Shown here piece after piece: positions 47,996 through 56,670 of a stretch of 64,000 bases of DNA. Positions within the stretch are counted from its first letter, which is position 1. The number at the start of each line of letters is the position of its first letter. Position numbers and translations under genes: made by a program. The notes beneath the pieces are model-generated. The model worked only from the letters and a program-made list of their open reading frames with translations. It made no database searches and was not told where the DNA came from. This DNA is from Pseudomonadota bacterium (lineage in GTDB: Bacteria > Pseudomonadota > Alphaproteobacteria > Rhizobiales > Hyphomicrobiaceae): positions 1 to 64,000 of the forward strand of contig JAEZRM010000072.1 of assembly GCA_023412805.1 (NCBI GenBank). The letters run 5' to 3'.

Positions 47996-48021
47996 TGCCG
48001 CAGGCAAATGCACCTGCGGCA
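47996..48021. terminator. Hairpin between convergent MFS and NIPSNAP genes
   Basis: Nine-base arms TGCCGCAGG/CCTGCGGCA around CAAATGCA, 17 bases after the MFS stop; CAATTT follows a few bases later. Confidence 0.55.
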
Positions 48022-48030
48022 GGATCCAAT

Positions 48031-48666
48031 TTACTGCACGGGAGAGTGCGCGCTCGGAAGCATGATGAGGTTGTTCATCTCGTCGAGCAGCGGGCCGCCG
48101 GTCTTCAGGAAGGCCTGCCAGCCGGGATCCTTCACCGCATCGCCGCGTGCCTTTGTACGGGCATTGAGATCGGGATAGGCCCAGAGATGCATGACCTCGT
48201 TCGGCTGGCCAGCTTCGGTCGTCCAAAGGCCGGCGATCTTGGAATACTTCTCGCGCACTTCGAGTGCCCCGGTGAAGGCGTCGAGCCAGGGCTTCTGGCC
48301 GCCGGGGGACGTGCGGTAGTAGCGCAGCTCGTAAACATTGCCGCTCGTCGCGGGGGCGCGCAGCGGAATGATCGGATTGAGCAGGCGGATGTCCTGGCGC
48401 ACGAGATAGGGACGGATCAGCGGGATGTATTCCTCCGTCCAGCGCTTATTCTTCTGCAGCTCCGCGCGCAGGCGGGCGCGGTCGTTGAGGCTCTCGTACG
48501 TCCACAGATGCACGACCTGGTTGAGCGCGCCGATCTCGGTGAGCCAGTAGCCTTCGAGCTTGCCGTAGTTGTCGCCGCGGATGGCACGCGCGACGGTGCC
48601 GGAATTCTTCGCGACTTCCGGCGCCGAGCCGGCCTTGAGCGTGTAGATACGCAGCTCATTGATCAT
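48031..48666 (-). CDS. NIPSNAP-family protein, two tandem domains
   Basis: 211 residues from ATG 48666 (GGAGGAAAGCCC upstream). Two copies of the ferredoxin-like NIPSNAP fold: INELRIYTLKAGSAPEV...LNQVVHLWTYESLNDRARLR and VYELRYYRTSPGGQKPW...PNEVMHLWAYPDLNARTKAR. Function is unclear; in bacteria they occur beside oxidoreductases and may bind small aromatic or lipid molecules. It is separated from the next gene upstream by 68 bp. Confidence 0.85.
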   Translation of the reverse strand: MINELRIYTLKAGSAPEVAKNSGTVARAIRGDNYGKLEGYWLTEIGALNQVVHLWTYESLNDRARLRAELQKNKRWTEEYIPLIRPYLVRQDIRLLNPIIPLRAPATSGNVYELRYYRTSPGGQKPWLDAFTGALEVREKYSKIAGLWTTEAGQPNEVMHLWAYPDLNARTKARGDAVKDPGWQAFLKTGGPLLDEMNNLIMLPSAHSPVQ

Positions 48667-48734
48667 GGGCTTTCCTCCAGGGTGTCGTCTGTCATTGGGC
48701 ATGGAGCGCACGATAGGACGCCGTGTCGGCGTTG

Positions 48735-49625
48735 TCATCCGCGCAACCGGCTATGAGACAGCCATTCGACGGCGGCCTGGACCATCGTCGGTGCATGGGT
48801 GGGATCGTCAGCCAGTTCGGCCAACTCCGAAAGGCGGTGCGCGCCCGTGAGGGTTGCAATGCGCGCGCGGTCGAGTGTGAGACCTGTGCACGCCTCGTAT
48901 GCCCGGACAACCCGTTCCGTGAGATCGGGCGAAATCAGGTTGGTGTAAATGAATTCCTGGTGGCGGGCCCCAAAGCCCGAGTCGGCAAAATCGAAGATGC
49001 CGTTCAGGTGCTGCGCGCTGTGATCGAAGGCCATGTTCCACCCGTGGCCATCGAAGAAACCATAGACCGTGCCGAGCGGATCCGCGGGCAGTTGCTCGTA
49101 GGCGGAGATGATGACGGCGGCGTCGCGCCTCAGTTCGACCGGCAGGGCCGGAAGCGCCGCAGACCGCATGGCGGCCGGACTCTGCCATGGTGCGATTGGC
49201 ATGGCGCCGGATGCAGTCATTCGATCGACCGGAAGGCGATGAAGCTCGGCGTAGAACTGAGCGATCTCGGTGGCGAGACGATCGCGTGCCGTGTCGGGGA
49301 GGGCGGCGTAGTCCGCACTGAGGAGGTGCTCGCCGTGAATCTTCTGATGGCTCGAGAAAAGCGGCGGGCCTTCGTGAATGCGCATATCCGGTACCGGCAG
49401 TGTCAAAGCCGGACGCACGACGGCGAGCAGCGCTGCTTCCTTGATGAGCGCGGCTCGCGCGATCTCATGACGCGGAAACTTGAAGACGAGCCGATCGTCG
49501 GCGCCGATGGCGGTGGAATGCCAACCTTCGCCCAGCGCTTCGAGCTGCGCGCCGGCCAGCTCCGGAAACGCCGCGAGGATCGCATCGCGCAGATGTGCGG
49601 GCACGTTGCCCGGCGTATCGCTCAT
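48735..49625 (-). CDS. Aminoglycoside phosphotransferase-like kinase
   Basis: 296 residues with an APH/choline-kinase fold. N-lobe: ALGEGWHSTAIGADDRLVFKFPRH, with a lysine in FKFP. C-lobe: the catalytic loop GFFDGHGWNMAFD aligns with HGDxHxxN, keeping Asp and Asn but replacing the first His with Phe, and the metal Asp is in GIFDFADSGFG. Likely an active small-molecule kinase of unknown substrate. Its start overlaps the rimI stop by four bases, so it ends a tsaB-rimI-kinase operon. Confidence 0.75.
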   Translation of the reverse strand: MSDTPGNVPAHLRDAILAAFPELAGAQLEALGEGWHSTAIGADDRLVFKFPRHEIARAALIKEAALLAVVRPALTLPVPDMRIHEGPPLFSSHQKIHGEHLLSADYAALPDTARDRLATEIAQFYAELHRLPVDRMTASGAMPIAPWQSPAAMRSAALPALPVELRRDAAVIISAYEQLPADPLGTVYGFFDGHGWNMAFDHSAQHLNGIFDFADSGFGARHQEFIYTNLISPDLTERVVRAYEACTGLTLDRARIATLTGAHRLSELAELADDPTHAPTMVQAAVEWLSHSRLRG

Positions 49626-50104
49626 GCCGTCGAAAGATCGCGGGCGAGCAGCAGCGCATCTTCGCGCGCGCCGCCGGGGAGCGTGTAGTAAGCCTTGCGG
49701 CGGCCGATCTCTTCAAAGTCGCAGGAGTCATACAACGCGCGGGCTGCAGCGTTGCTGTCGGCGACATCGAGGAAGAGCCGCCGTGCGTCGGAGCGTTTCG
49801 CTGCGCGCGCCGCGCCCTCGACGAGCTGGCGGCCGATGCCGCGTCCTTGCTGGTCCCGTGCGACGCCCACCGTGAGGATCTCCGCCTCGTCGGCGGCTAT
49901 CTGGGCAATGATGAAGCCGAGTATCTCGCGGCCGGGCCGCACCGCGACGAGTGCCAGCGATGCGGGATGCTCGATCAGCGCCTGGATGGCGTCGCTGTCC
50001 CATGCCGTCGGGAAAAGCGTGGCGTGCATCGTGGCAATGGCGCGCGAGTCCTCCGGGGCGGCCCACAGCAAGCTGACAGGCGGGATCGCGGGACGCTTGC
50101 TCAT
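49622..50104 (-). CDS. rimI: Ribosomal protein N-acetyltransferase RimI-like
   Basis: 160-residue GNAT enzyme. The acetyl-CoA loop is GVARDQQGRGIGRQLVEGAA, followed by RRLFLDVADSNAAARALYDSCDFEEIGRRKAYY, the typical RimI C-terminal half. In E. coli RimI acetylates the N-terminal alanine of S18. It overlaps tsaB by four bases upstream and the kinase gene downstream, as usual for tsaB-rimI pairs. Confidence 0.88.
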   Translation of the reverse strand: MSKRPAIPPVSLLWAAPEDSRAIATMHATLFPTAWDSDAIQALIEHPASLALVAVRPGREILGFIIAQIAADEAEILTVGVARDQQGRGIGRQLVEGAARAAKRSDARRLFLDVADSNAAARALYDSCDFEEIGRRKAYYTLPGGAREDALLLARDLSTA

Positions 50105-50793
50105 GGACGCCTCGCGATGGGCTGGGGTTGCGGCTTTACGTCGGGTGCGCGCAGATAGAGCGGACTGATGCTCGCGCTCGGCTCGCGTGATGCAGCGATC
50201 TGGGCGAGAAAGCGCGCGTGCGGCTCGATGACTGGAAGCGCCGTCTCGATGGCTGTCCCTGCCGCCTCGGCGACGAGTGCCGCGCCCGAGCCGATGACGA
50301 TGGCATTGTGCGCGCAGGCAAGAGCGGCGGCCTCGTCGCCCGTGAGCAGAGCGGGCGTACTGTCGGCAGGTTGATCGGCCGGCCCATGCAGCGCGCAGTA
50401 GAGAGCGCCTCGGCGCGCATCCACGGCGACGAGAAGCGTGCGGTCCGCAGCCGCTGCGCCGAGCAGATGTCGCCCGCGCGCGGCCATGACCTCGAGGCTG
50501 CTGATGCCGACCACGGGACGCTTGGCGGCGAGTGCGAAGGCGCGCGCGGCCGCGACGCCGACACGCACACCCGTGAACGTGCCGGGGCCGATCGTCACGG
50601 CAAAGCGCTCGATGTCCGCGAAAGAGCGCCCTGCCGCCGCCATGACTTCGGCGATCATCGGCATCAAGCGCTCGGCGTGGCCTGTCTGGCGCGCTTCGTA
50701 GGACTCGCGAATGAAGACGTCGCCGTTTGCCGCACGCGTGTGCACGGCTACGGAGACGGCCCCGAGGCAGGTGTCGAAGGCAAGAATAGCCAT
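50101..50793 (-). CDS. tsaB: tRNA threonylcarbamoyladenosine protein TsaB
   Basis: 230 residues. MAILAFDTCLGAVSVAVHTR is the ASKHA phosphate-1 start, HAERLMPMIAEVMAAAGRS the TsaB helix, and FAVTIGPGTFTGVRVGVAAARAFALA the diagnostic block. It is the scaffold partner of TsaD in making t6A37 in ANN-decoding tRNAs. The last bases overlap rimI. It follows the nitroreductase-like gene on the same strand but 9 bp separate them. Confidence 0.93.
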   Translation of the reverse strand: MAILAFDTCLGAVSVAVHTRAANGDVFIRESYEARQTGHAERLMPMIAEVMAAAGRSFADIERFAVTIGPGTFTGVRVGVAAARAFALAAKRPVVGISSLEVMAARGRHLLGAAAADRTLLVAVDARRGALYCALHGPADQPADSTPALLTGDEAAALACAHNAIVIGSGAALVAEAAGTAIETALPVIEPHARFLAQIAASREPSASISPLYLRAPDVKPQPQPIARRP

Positions 50794-50802
50794 GCGGCCA
50801 CT

Positions 50803-51396
50803 CTAGATGATCTTGGCGACCTCGTCGAACGCCAGCCGCGGCAGGCGGCCCATGAGCGCGGAGGGCTCGCCGTAGCCGAGGTTGATCAGGAAGTTGGATT
50901 TGATCTTGCCCTCGGGGAAGAATTCCTTGTCGACACCGGCCTGATCGTAGCCGGACATGGGGCCCGTATCGAGACCGAGCGCGCGCGCGGCGAAGATGAA
51001 GTAGGCGCCCTGCAGCGAGCCATTTCGGAAGGCGGTCGCCTGGGCGAATGCCTCATTGCTGGTGAACCAGCTTTTGGCGGCCTGATTGTGCGGGAAGGTG
51101 CGCGGCAGGTTCTCGTAGAATTCGAGATCGTGGCCAAAGATCGCACACACCGGTGCGGACATGGTCTTGTCGCGATTGCCTTCGGAGAGGAAGGGCTTGA
51201 GCCGCGCCTTGGCCTCGGGCGTCTTCACGAACACGATGCGCGCCGGTTGGCAATTGGCGCTAGTCGGTCCGAGCTGGGCCAACTCGACCACCTGATTGAG
51301 CAGGCTGTCCGGCACCTCCTTGTCGAGGAACTTGTTGTGCGTGCGCGCCGTGCGGAAGAGCTGGTCGAGAGCGGCGGCGTCGATCGATGAGGCCAT
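50803..51396 (-). CDS. RutE/HadB-like nitroreductase (malonic semialdehyde reductase type)
   Basis: 197-residue flavin reductase from ATG 51396. LDQLFRTARTHNKFLDKEV, GPTSANCQPARIVFVKTPEAK, TAFRNGSLQGAYFIFAARALGLDTGPMSGYD and KSNFLINLGYGEPS match RutE block by block. RutE reduces malonic semialdehyde to 3-hydroxypropionate in uracil breakdown; no other rut gene is in the window, so a general detoxification role is equally likely. Placed between nfuA and tsaB. Confidence 0.82.
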   Translation of the reverse strand: MASSIDAAALDQLFRTARTHNKFLDKEVPDSLLNQVVELAQLGPTSANCQPARIVFVKTPEAKARLKPFLSEGNRDKTMSAPVCAIFGHDLEFYENLPRTFPHNQAAKSWFTSNEAFAQATAFRNGSLQGAYFIFAARALGLDTGPMSGYDQAGVDKEFFPEGKIKSNFLINLGYGEPSALMGRLPRLAFDEVAKII

Positions 51397-51494
51397 GAAA
51401 AGGGCTCCTTGGTCGTGAGCGGTTTGCTGCCCGGCATCATGCGGCGCCGGCATCGAAAAGTGCATCGTTTATTTTTCAGAGCGAGCTGAACGAA

Positions 51495-51519
51495 AAACGC
51501 CCCGCTGAACGGGGCGTTT
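51495..51519 (-). terminator. Intrinsic terminator of nfuA-like gene
   Basis: On the minus strand AAACGCCCC and GGGGCGTTT pair around a seven-base loop and are followed by TTCG, giving a T5 run counting the end of the stem. It starts 24 bases after the gene stop. Confidence 0.8.
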
Positions 51520-51542
51520 CCTGGTATCGAATGCCTTGAAGA

Positions 51543-52100
51543 TCAGATCGGCCGCACTTCCTGCACTTCCGGCAGGAAATGCTGCAGCAGGCGCTCGATG
51601 CCGCCGCGCAGTGTCGCCGTCGAGCTCGGGCAGCCCGCGCAGGCACCGCGCATGTGCAGATAGACGATGCCCTCACGGAAGCCGTGGAACGTGATGTCGC
51701 CACCGTCGTTGGCGACGGCCGGACGCACGCGCGTGTCGAGCAGCTCCTTGATGGCCTTGACCGTCTCCTCATCGGCCGGATCGTAGTCGCCGCCCGGGAG
51801 GGCCTCGCCGTCCTCGCCGCCTTCCATGACCGGAGCGCCGGACATGTAGTGCTCCATGATCGCGCCGAGGATCGCGGGCTTGAGGTGCTGCCACTCGCCA
51901 TCGCCCTTGGTCACGGAGATGAAGTCCGAGCCCAGGAATACGCCGCGCACGCCGTCGATGGCGAACAGGCGGCGGGCGAGCGGCGAGCCGTCGGCCTCGT
52001 CCAGGTCGCGGTAGTCGGCGGTGCCGTCGGCGAGGACGGACTTGCCCGGAATGAACTTGAGGGTGGCCGGGTTAGGGGTCGGCTCTGTCTGGATGAACAT
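51543..52100 (-). CDS. NfuA/NifU-type iron-sulfur scaffold
   Basis: 185 residues from ATG 52100. The N-terminal Nfu_N domain (MFIQTEPTPNPATLKFIPGK) and LFAIDGVRGVFLGSDFISVTK precede the C-terminal NifU domain ending in GGDITFHGFREGIVYLHMRGACAGCPSS, with the CxxC at C154 and C157. It carries [4Fe-4S] clusters to target proteins. The same gene lies near trpS and uspA in related genomes. Confidence 0.93.
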   Translation of the reverse strand: MFIQTEPTPNPATLKFIPGKSVLADGTADYRDLDEADGSPLARRLFAIDGVRGVFLGSDFISVTKGDGEWQHLKPAILGAIMEHYMSGAPVMEGGEDGEALPGGDYDPADEETVKAIKELLDTRVRPAVANDGGDITFHGFREGIVYLHMRGACAGCPSSTATLRGGIERLLQHFLPEVQEVRPI

Positions 52101-52262
52101 GGTCGTCCTCTCGCTTCTTCGCGGCCCCATCGGGTGGGACAGCGACGGGCCGTGGCGGCCGGATATCTTGGAATGTTTCTAGTCTAGCAGGGGCGGCGCG
52201 TCAAACCCGACTCTCTGGATATCCATTTGGGGGCGGAATGTCCCTGGATCAACTGTTTATAG

Positions 52263-52396
52263 CGCTCACGCCGAAATTCGCTCCGCTCATCGGCTCCGCG
52301 GGGGCGGCCCTTGGGCCGGCACGTCGCCCCAAAGGGGCGCTCCTCTGGAGCGACTGCGTGCTCAGGAAGGGGGGCTCCGCTCACGCCGAAATTCGC
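52263..52396. repeat. Hairpin cluster flanked by 19-bp direct repeats
   Basis: GCTCACGCCGAAATTCGCT occurs at 52263-52281 and again at 52378-52396. Between them are three consecutive small hairpins: GGCCC-TT-GGGCC (52305-52316), CGCCCC-AAA-GGGGCG (52324-52338) and GCTCC-TCT-GGAGC (52338-52350). It fills most of the 319-bp space between uspA and nfuA (52101-52419), where no gene was seen. The sequence differs from families 1 and 2. Confidence 0.6.
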
Positions 52397-52419
52397 TTCG
52401 TAGAGCGCGGCCGCCGGCG

Positions 52420-52923
52420 TCAGGCAAAGGCCTTGAGGTCTTCGAGAGAGAGATTGCCCGGCACGATGGTGATCGGCACGAGGAAATTGCCGGCCATGGG
52501 ACCCGAGCCGATGGCCGAGACGAGGGGGCCAGGCCCCTTGGGATCGATCGAGGCCCCGAGAACGAGAATGGCAATATCCTCGTCGTCCTCGATGGCCTTC
52601 ACGATCTGCTCGGACTTATTGCCTTCGAGGATGACTTCCTCGTGCTCCAGCGCTTCGAAACCCGCATTGTTGAGCTTCCGGCGCATGAGACGGAAGAGGG
52701 CCTTGGCCTTGTTCGTTTCCTCTTCGAGCTGCACCTGCCGGATGCCGGCCCAGTGCTGATACTCCTGCGGCTCGATGACGTAGAGGAGCAGCAGCTTGCC
52801 GCTCGTATGCGAGATGCGGAGCGCCGCGTAATAGAGCGCGGACTCGACTTCCGGCGTCTCGTCGACCACCACGAGGAATTTCCTGTGGTGTCCCTGCTCG
52901 AAGACGCGTCTCTGCTTGGCCAT
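52420..52923 (-). CDS. Universal stress protein UspA family
   Basis: 167 residues. RKFLVVVDETPEVESALYYAALRI is the first strand-helix, LLLLYVIEP the second, and AILVLGASIDPKGPGPL with GNFLVPITIVPG the C-terminal nucleotide-loop region. The GxxGxxxxG(S/T) ATP-binding loop is replaced by ASIDPKGPGP, so ATP binding is doubtful. Lies between trpS and nfuA, which is conserved in relatives. Confidence 0.87.
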   Translation of the reverse strand: MAKQRRVFEQGHHRKFLVVVDETPEVESALYYAALRISHTSGKLLLLYVIEPQEYQHWAGIRQVQLEEETNKAKALFRLMRRKLNNAGFEALEHEEVILEGNKSEQIVKAIEDDEDIAILVLGASIDPKGPGPLVSAIGSGPMAGNFLVPITIVPGNLSLEDLKAFA

Positions 52924-52997
52924 GGAGTGACCTGCCTTGCTGGGGGGCGCGCGAAGTCCTCCGCGCGCCTTGGCTCACCTCGCCCGAAGCGATCCTA

Positions 52998-54041
52998 TCA
53001 CGAACGGACGAAGCCGACGATGTCCTTGACCTCATCCATGATTGGTTGGGCAACGGCGCGCGCGCGGCGGGCGCCATCGGCCAGAATGCGGTCGATCTCG
53101 GCCGGATCGGCCGAAAGCCGCGTCATCTCGGACGTGATCGGTGCGAGCTTGGCCACGGCCAGATCGGCCAACGACTTCTTGAAGGTCGAGAACTGGCCGC
53201 CGCCGAATTCCTTCAGAACCGCTTCCTGCGTCGAGCCCGCCAGCGCCGCGTAGATGCCGGTCAGGTTGTCGGCTTCGGGCCGGTTGTCGAGCCCCTTCGG
53301 CTCGGATGGGAGCGCGTCGGGGTCCGTCTTCGCCCGCTGGATCTTGCGCGCGATCGCGTCCGCATCATCCGTCAGGTTGATGCGGGACAGGTCGGAGGGA
53401 TCCGACTTCGACATCTTCTTCGTGCCGTCGCGCAGGCTCATGACGCGCGTGGCCGGACCGAGAATGATCGGCTCGGGCTGTGGAAAGAAAAGCCCATCCG
53501 CATAACCCTTTGCGACGATCGTTTCGCGCCAGTCGTTGTTGAATTTCTGCGCGATGTCGCGGGAAAGCTCGAGGTGCTGCTTCTGGTCCTCGCCGACGGG
53601 CACGTGTGTGCCGCGGTAGACGAGAATGTCCGCCGCCATGAGGTTCGGATAGGCATAGAGGCCGACCGAGGCGTTCTCGCGGTCCTTGCCAGCCTTCTCC
53701 TTGAACTGCGTCATGCGGTTCAGCCAGCCGAGACGGGCCACGCAATTGAAGATCCAGGCAAGCTCCGCGTGCTGGTGCACCTGGCTCTGGTTGAAGAGGA
53801 TGCTTTTCGTGGGATCGATGCCGCAGGCGATGTAGGCCGCGGCCGCGCGGCGGATCGACTGGCGCAGTTCCTCGGGTTCCAGCCAGTCGGCAGTGATCGC
53901 GTGCAGATCCACGACGCAATAGATGCACTCGTGCGTCTTCTGCATGGACACCCAGTTGATGAGGGCGCCGAGATAGTTGCCGAGGTGCAGGCTGCCCGTA
54001 GGCTGCATGCCGGAGAAGACGCGGGGTTGGAGCTCGATCAT
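52998..54041 (-). CDS. trpS: Tryptophanyl-tRNA synthetase
   Basis: 347-residue class I synthetase. RVFSGMQPTGSLHLGNYLGA carries the HIGH-type motif (HLGN), YPNLMAADILVYRGTHVPVGEDQKQHLEL is the Trp-pocket block, and TKKMSKSDPSDLSRI is KMSKS. A slightly long insertion follows, but the total fits alphaproteobacterial TrpS. Confidence 0.97.
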   Translation of the reverse strand: MIELQPRVFSGMQPTGSLHLGNYLGALINWVSMQKTHECIYCVVDLHAITADWLEPEELRQSIRRAAAAYIACGIDPTKSILFNQSQVHQHAELAWIFNCVARLGWLNRMTQFKEKAGKDRENASVGLYAYPNLMAADILVYRGTHVPVGEDQKQHLELSRDIAQKFNNDWRETIVAKGYADGLFFPQPEPIILGPATRVMSLRDGTKKMSKSDPSDLSRINLTDDADAIARKIQRAKTDPDALPSEPKGLDNRPEADNLTGIYAALAGSTQEAVLKEFGGGQFSTFKKSLADLAVAKLAPITSEMTRLSADPAEIDRILADGARRARAVAQPIMDEVKDIVGFVRS

Positions 54042-54195
54042 CGTTCAGCGATCCTGGTGAAAAGCGGGCCGGTTATGGCCTGCCGGGGGAGGGGGTGGCA
54101 AGCGGTCAATGTGCCCTCCGGGGCCCTCTACGGGCCTGCCAAATCATATTTTAACCGGGGTCGGTTCTACTCGGGCACCCCTTTACGAGGCTGCC

Positions 54196-55450
54196 ATGAG
54201 CTACGCCCGCCAGACCGTCCTGCCTGTGCTCCGAGAGGCCGAGTGGCTGGACGCCTCGCGCGTGCGTGCTTTTCTGGTCATGCTGGCCGCCATCTCGGCA
54301 CTTGTCATGGTCGCGTACGTCGCTCTGTCGCGTGGCGGGCTCGATCCGACGGGTAAGGTTCTCGGTACCGATTTCGCCAGCTTCTGGACGGCCTCCGAGA
54401 TCGCGCTCCGAGGGGAGCCGGCGAGCGTGTGGAACCTCGCCGCCCATTACGCTGCCCAGGTCGTCGCCTTTGGTCCCGGCATCAAGTATGCCGCCTTCTT
54501 CTATCCGCCGCCGTACCTGCTGGCGTGCCTGCCGCTGGCGCTCTTGCCCTACGGCATGTCTTTGCTGGTGTGGCTTGCGGGAACGGGCTTCGCATGGGCG
54601 CAGATGGTCCGCGCGTGGCTGCGCGCAGCCGGCGGCATCGATGTTGGCTGGCTTTCCGATCGTGGCATTCCCAGCCGTGCTCTCGAATGTAGGCCATGGC
54701 CAGAATGGATTTCTGACCGCGGCACTGCTCGGCACTGGCGCGCTCATTCACGAGCGTCGTCCGTGGTTGGCAGGCGCGCTGTTCGGCGCGCTGATCATCA
54801 AGCCGCATCTCGCGATCCTGGTGCCGATCTTTCTGCTCATGGCGGGGAACTGGCGGAGCATCATCGCGGCTGCGCTCAGCGCGACAGGCCTATGCCTGCT
54901 TTCGCTGCTGATCTTCGGCGTGTCGGCATGGCAGGCGTTCTTCGAAACCTCCGAGGTTGCGCGCGCCGTGCTCTCGCAGGAACTCGTGAGCTTCGCCAAA
55001 CTGCAGAGCGCCTTCGCCGCGATCCGTCTGGTGGGTGGAAGCAGCGAGCTCGCCATCGCCGGCCAGCTCGTGATGTTCGCACTTGCCGTTGGTGCATTGT
55101 GGATCGTGCGCCGTTGCGGCGCCGGCCCTGCCAATGGTGCCGCCTTCGTCTGCGCAACGCCACTCGCGACGCCGTTCGTACTCGACTATGACCTGACGAT
55201 GCTCGCGGTGCCGCTGGCCTGGCTGTTCGCGCGGGCAATGCGGGAGGGCTTCCTGCCCTGGGAGCGGCTGCTCCTGCTGGCGGGCTTTCTTCTGCCGCTC
55301 TTTGCGCGTTCCGTGGCCATGACGACGCACATCTCCATTACGACCCTTGTCGTGTCGGGCCTGATGTTGTGCGTGGTGCGTCGCGAGCTCGTGTCATCGG
55401 GCCGCGTGTCCGGATCCCTGCCGGCAGCGCTCGGCGTTCGGCGCTCCTAG
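54196..55450 (+). pseudogene. GT87/DUF2029-like polytopic glycosyltransferase, split by a frameshift
   Basis: Two overlapping frames together make one membrane protein. From ATG 54196 the first frame gives TM1, then GTDFASFWTASEIALRGEPA and FFYPPPYLLACLPLALLPYG, and becomes nonsense after GGIDVGW near 54650. The next frame continues from there with FPIVAFPAVLSNVGHGQNGF, LAGALFGALIIKPHLAILVP and many more helices to 55450. DFxxFW, YPPP and GQNGF-x-KPH are GT87 hallmarks. The shift needs one extra base in or near TTGGCTGGCTTT (54644-54655). It is either a decayed gene, a phase-variable one or a sequencing error. Confidence 0.65.
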
Positions 55451-55593
55451 AGCCGCCGCATCCTCCGCAACCGTACCTTTCCGAACGGTCCCGCGCGGGG
55501 AACCGGGCGATATGCTTGTTCGTTAATATGCGGCGGTCATGCCGTGCCTGGTCGAGAGCGGCCACGCAAACCCCCAATTTTCCGAGCTCCCTG

Positions 55594-56670
55594 ATGGCCG
55601 AAACTGCCGATCGTCCGACGCTTCCGACGCACGGAGCCGCCACGCTCCCGAGCGTCACGGTCGACAGCTACAACCTGGAGCTCGAAGATTCCGACGGCTT
55701 CCTTGGCGACAAGGCGCGCCGGGATGCCTTCCGCGAGGCCCTCGACGGCTGGCGCAAGCATCACAAAGCGGTGTCGGGAGAGGACCCGCTCGGCGATACC
55801 AAAACGGCGGAGATCAGCAAGAAACAGCTCGACGAGTTGCTTGCCAGCGGATCGGTCGAGGCCTCGGGTATCGTGCTCAGTGCCATCGAGGACTATGCGC
55901 AGGCTCTCTTCACGGTCCTTCGCCGCTTCCTCAAGCACAAGACGTGGGCCGGTACGGAAGCCATCGTTTTCGGCGGCGGCTTTCGCGCGAGCCGGATCGG
56001 CGAACTGGCGATCGGACGTGCGGGCGCCCTTCTCAAAGCCGATGGTCTCGATGTCGATCTGGAGCTGATCCAGCATCATCCCGACGAGGCTGGGCTGATC
56101 GGCGCGGCGCATCTCCTGCCGGCCTGGATGCTGGATGGCTATGATGCGATCCTGGCTGTCGATGTCGGTGGCACGAACATCCGCGCGGGTATTGTGGAGT
56201 TGCGTCTCGGCAAGGCGAAGGATCTGTCAGCGGCACGCATTGCCGAATCGCACCTATGGCGTCATGCCGACGAGAAAGTCTCGCGCACCGAGACCATCGA
56301 GCATCTGGCGGAACTGCTGCAGTCGCTGATCAAGAGCGCGAAGAAGGAGAAGCTTTCCCTGGCGCCGGTCGTTGGCATCGGCTGCCCCGGTGTCATCGAG
56401 GCGGACGGCAGTATCGCGCGCGGCGCGCAGAATCTGCCCGGTAATTGGGAGAGCAGCCGTTTCAACTTTCCCGCTGCGGTCACTGAAAGCATTCCAACGA
56501 TCGGCGATCACGAGACCATGATCGTGATGCACAATGACGCCGTCGTGCAGGGCTTGAGCCATCTGCCGCGGGCCCAGAAGCGCAAGCACTGGGGCATCCT
56601 CACGATCGGGACCGGCCTCGGTAATGCGCGCTACTCGACGCGCACGACGGCCAAGCGCAAGGGGCGCTGA
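55594..56670 (+). CDS. ROK-like sugar kinase with circularly permuted motif order
   Basis: 358 residues from ATG 55594. The ASKHA motifs are all visible but in unusual order. The adenosine motif IVFGGGF (124-130) and DEAGLIGAA, which end normal ROK proteins, come first. Then phosphate-1 AVDVGGTNIRAGIV (D190), GIGCPGVIEADGS, NLPGNW, catalytic HNDAVVQGL (N314, D315) and phosphate-2 TIGTGLGNA (337-345), after which the chain ends. The ROK zinc motif CxCGxxGCxE is absent. It would phosphorylate a hexose or similar; substrate unknown. It lies upstream of the TRAP operon, 300 bp apart. Confidence 0.75.
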   Translation: MAETADRPTLPTHGAATLPSVTVDSYNLELEDSDGFLGDKARRDAFREALDGWRKHHKAVSGEDPLGDTKTAEISKKQLDELLASGSVEASGIVLSAIEDYAQALFTVLRRFLKHKTWAGTEAIVFGGGFRASRIGELAIGRAGALLKADGLDVDLELIQHHPDEAGLIGAAHLLPAWMLDGYDAILAVDVGGTNIRAGIVELRLGKAKDLSAARIAESHLWRHADEKVSRTETIEHLAELLQSLIKSAKKEKLSLAPVVGIGCPGVIEADGSIARGAQNLPGNWESSRFNFPAAVTESIPTIGDHETMIVMHNDAVVQGLSHLPRAQKRKHWGILTIGTGLGNARYSTRTTAKRKGR

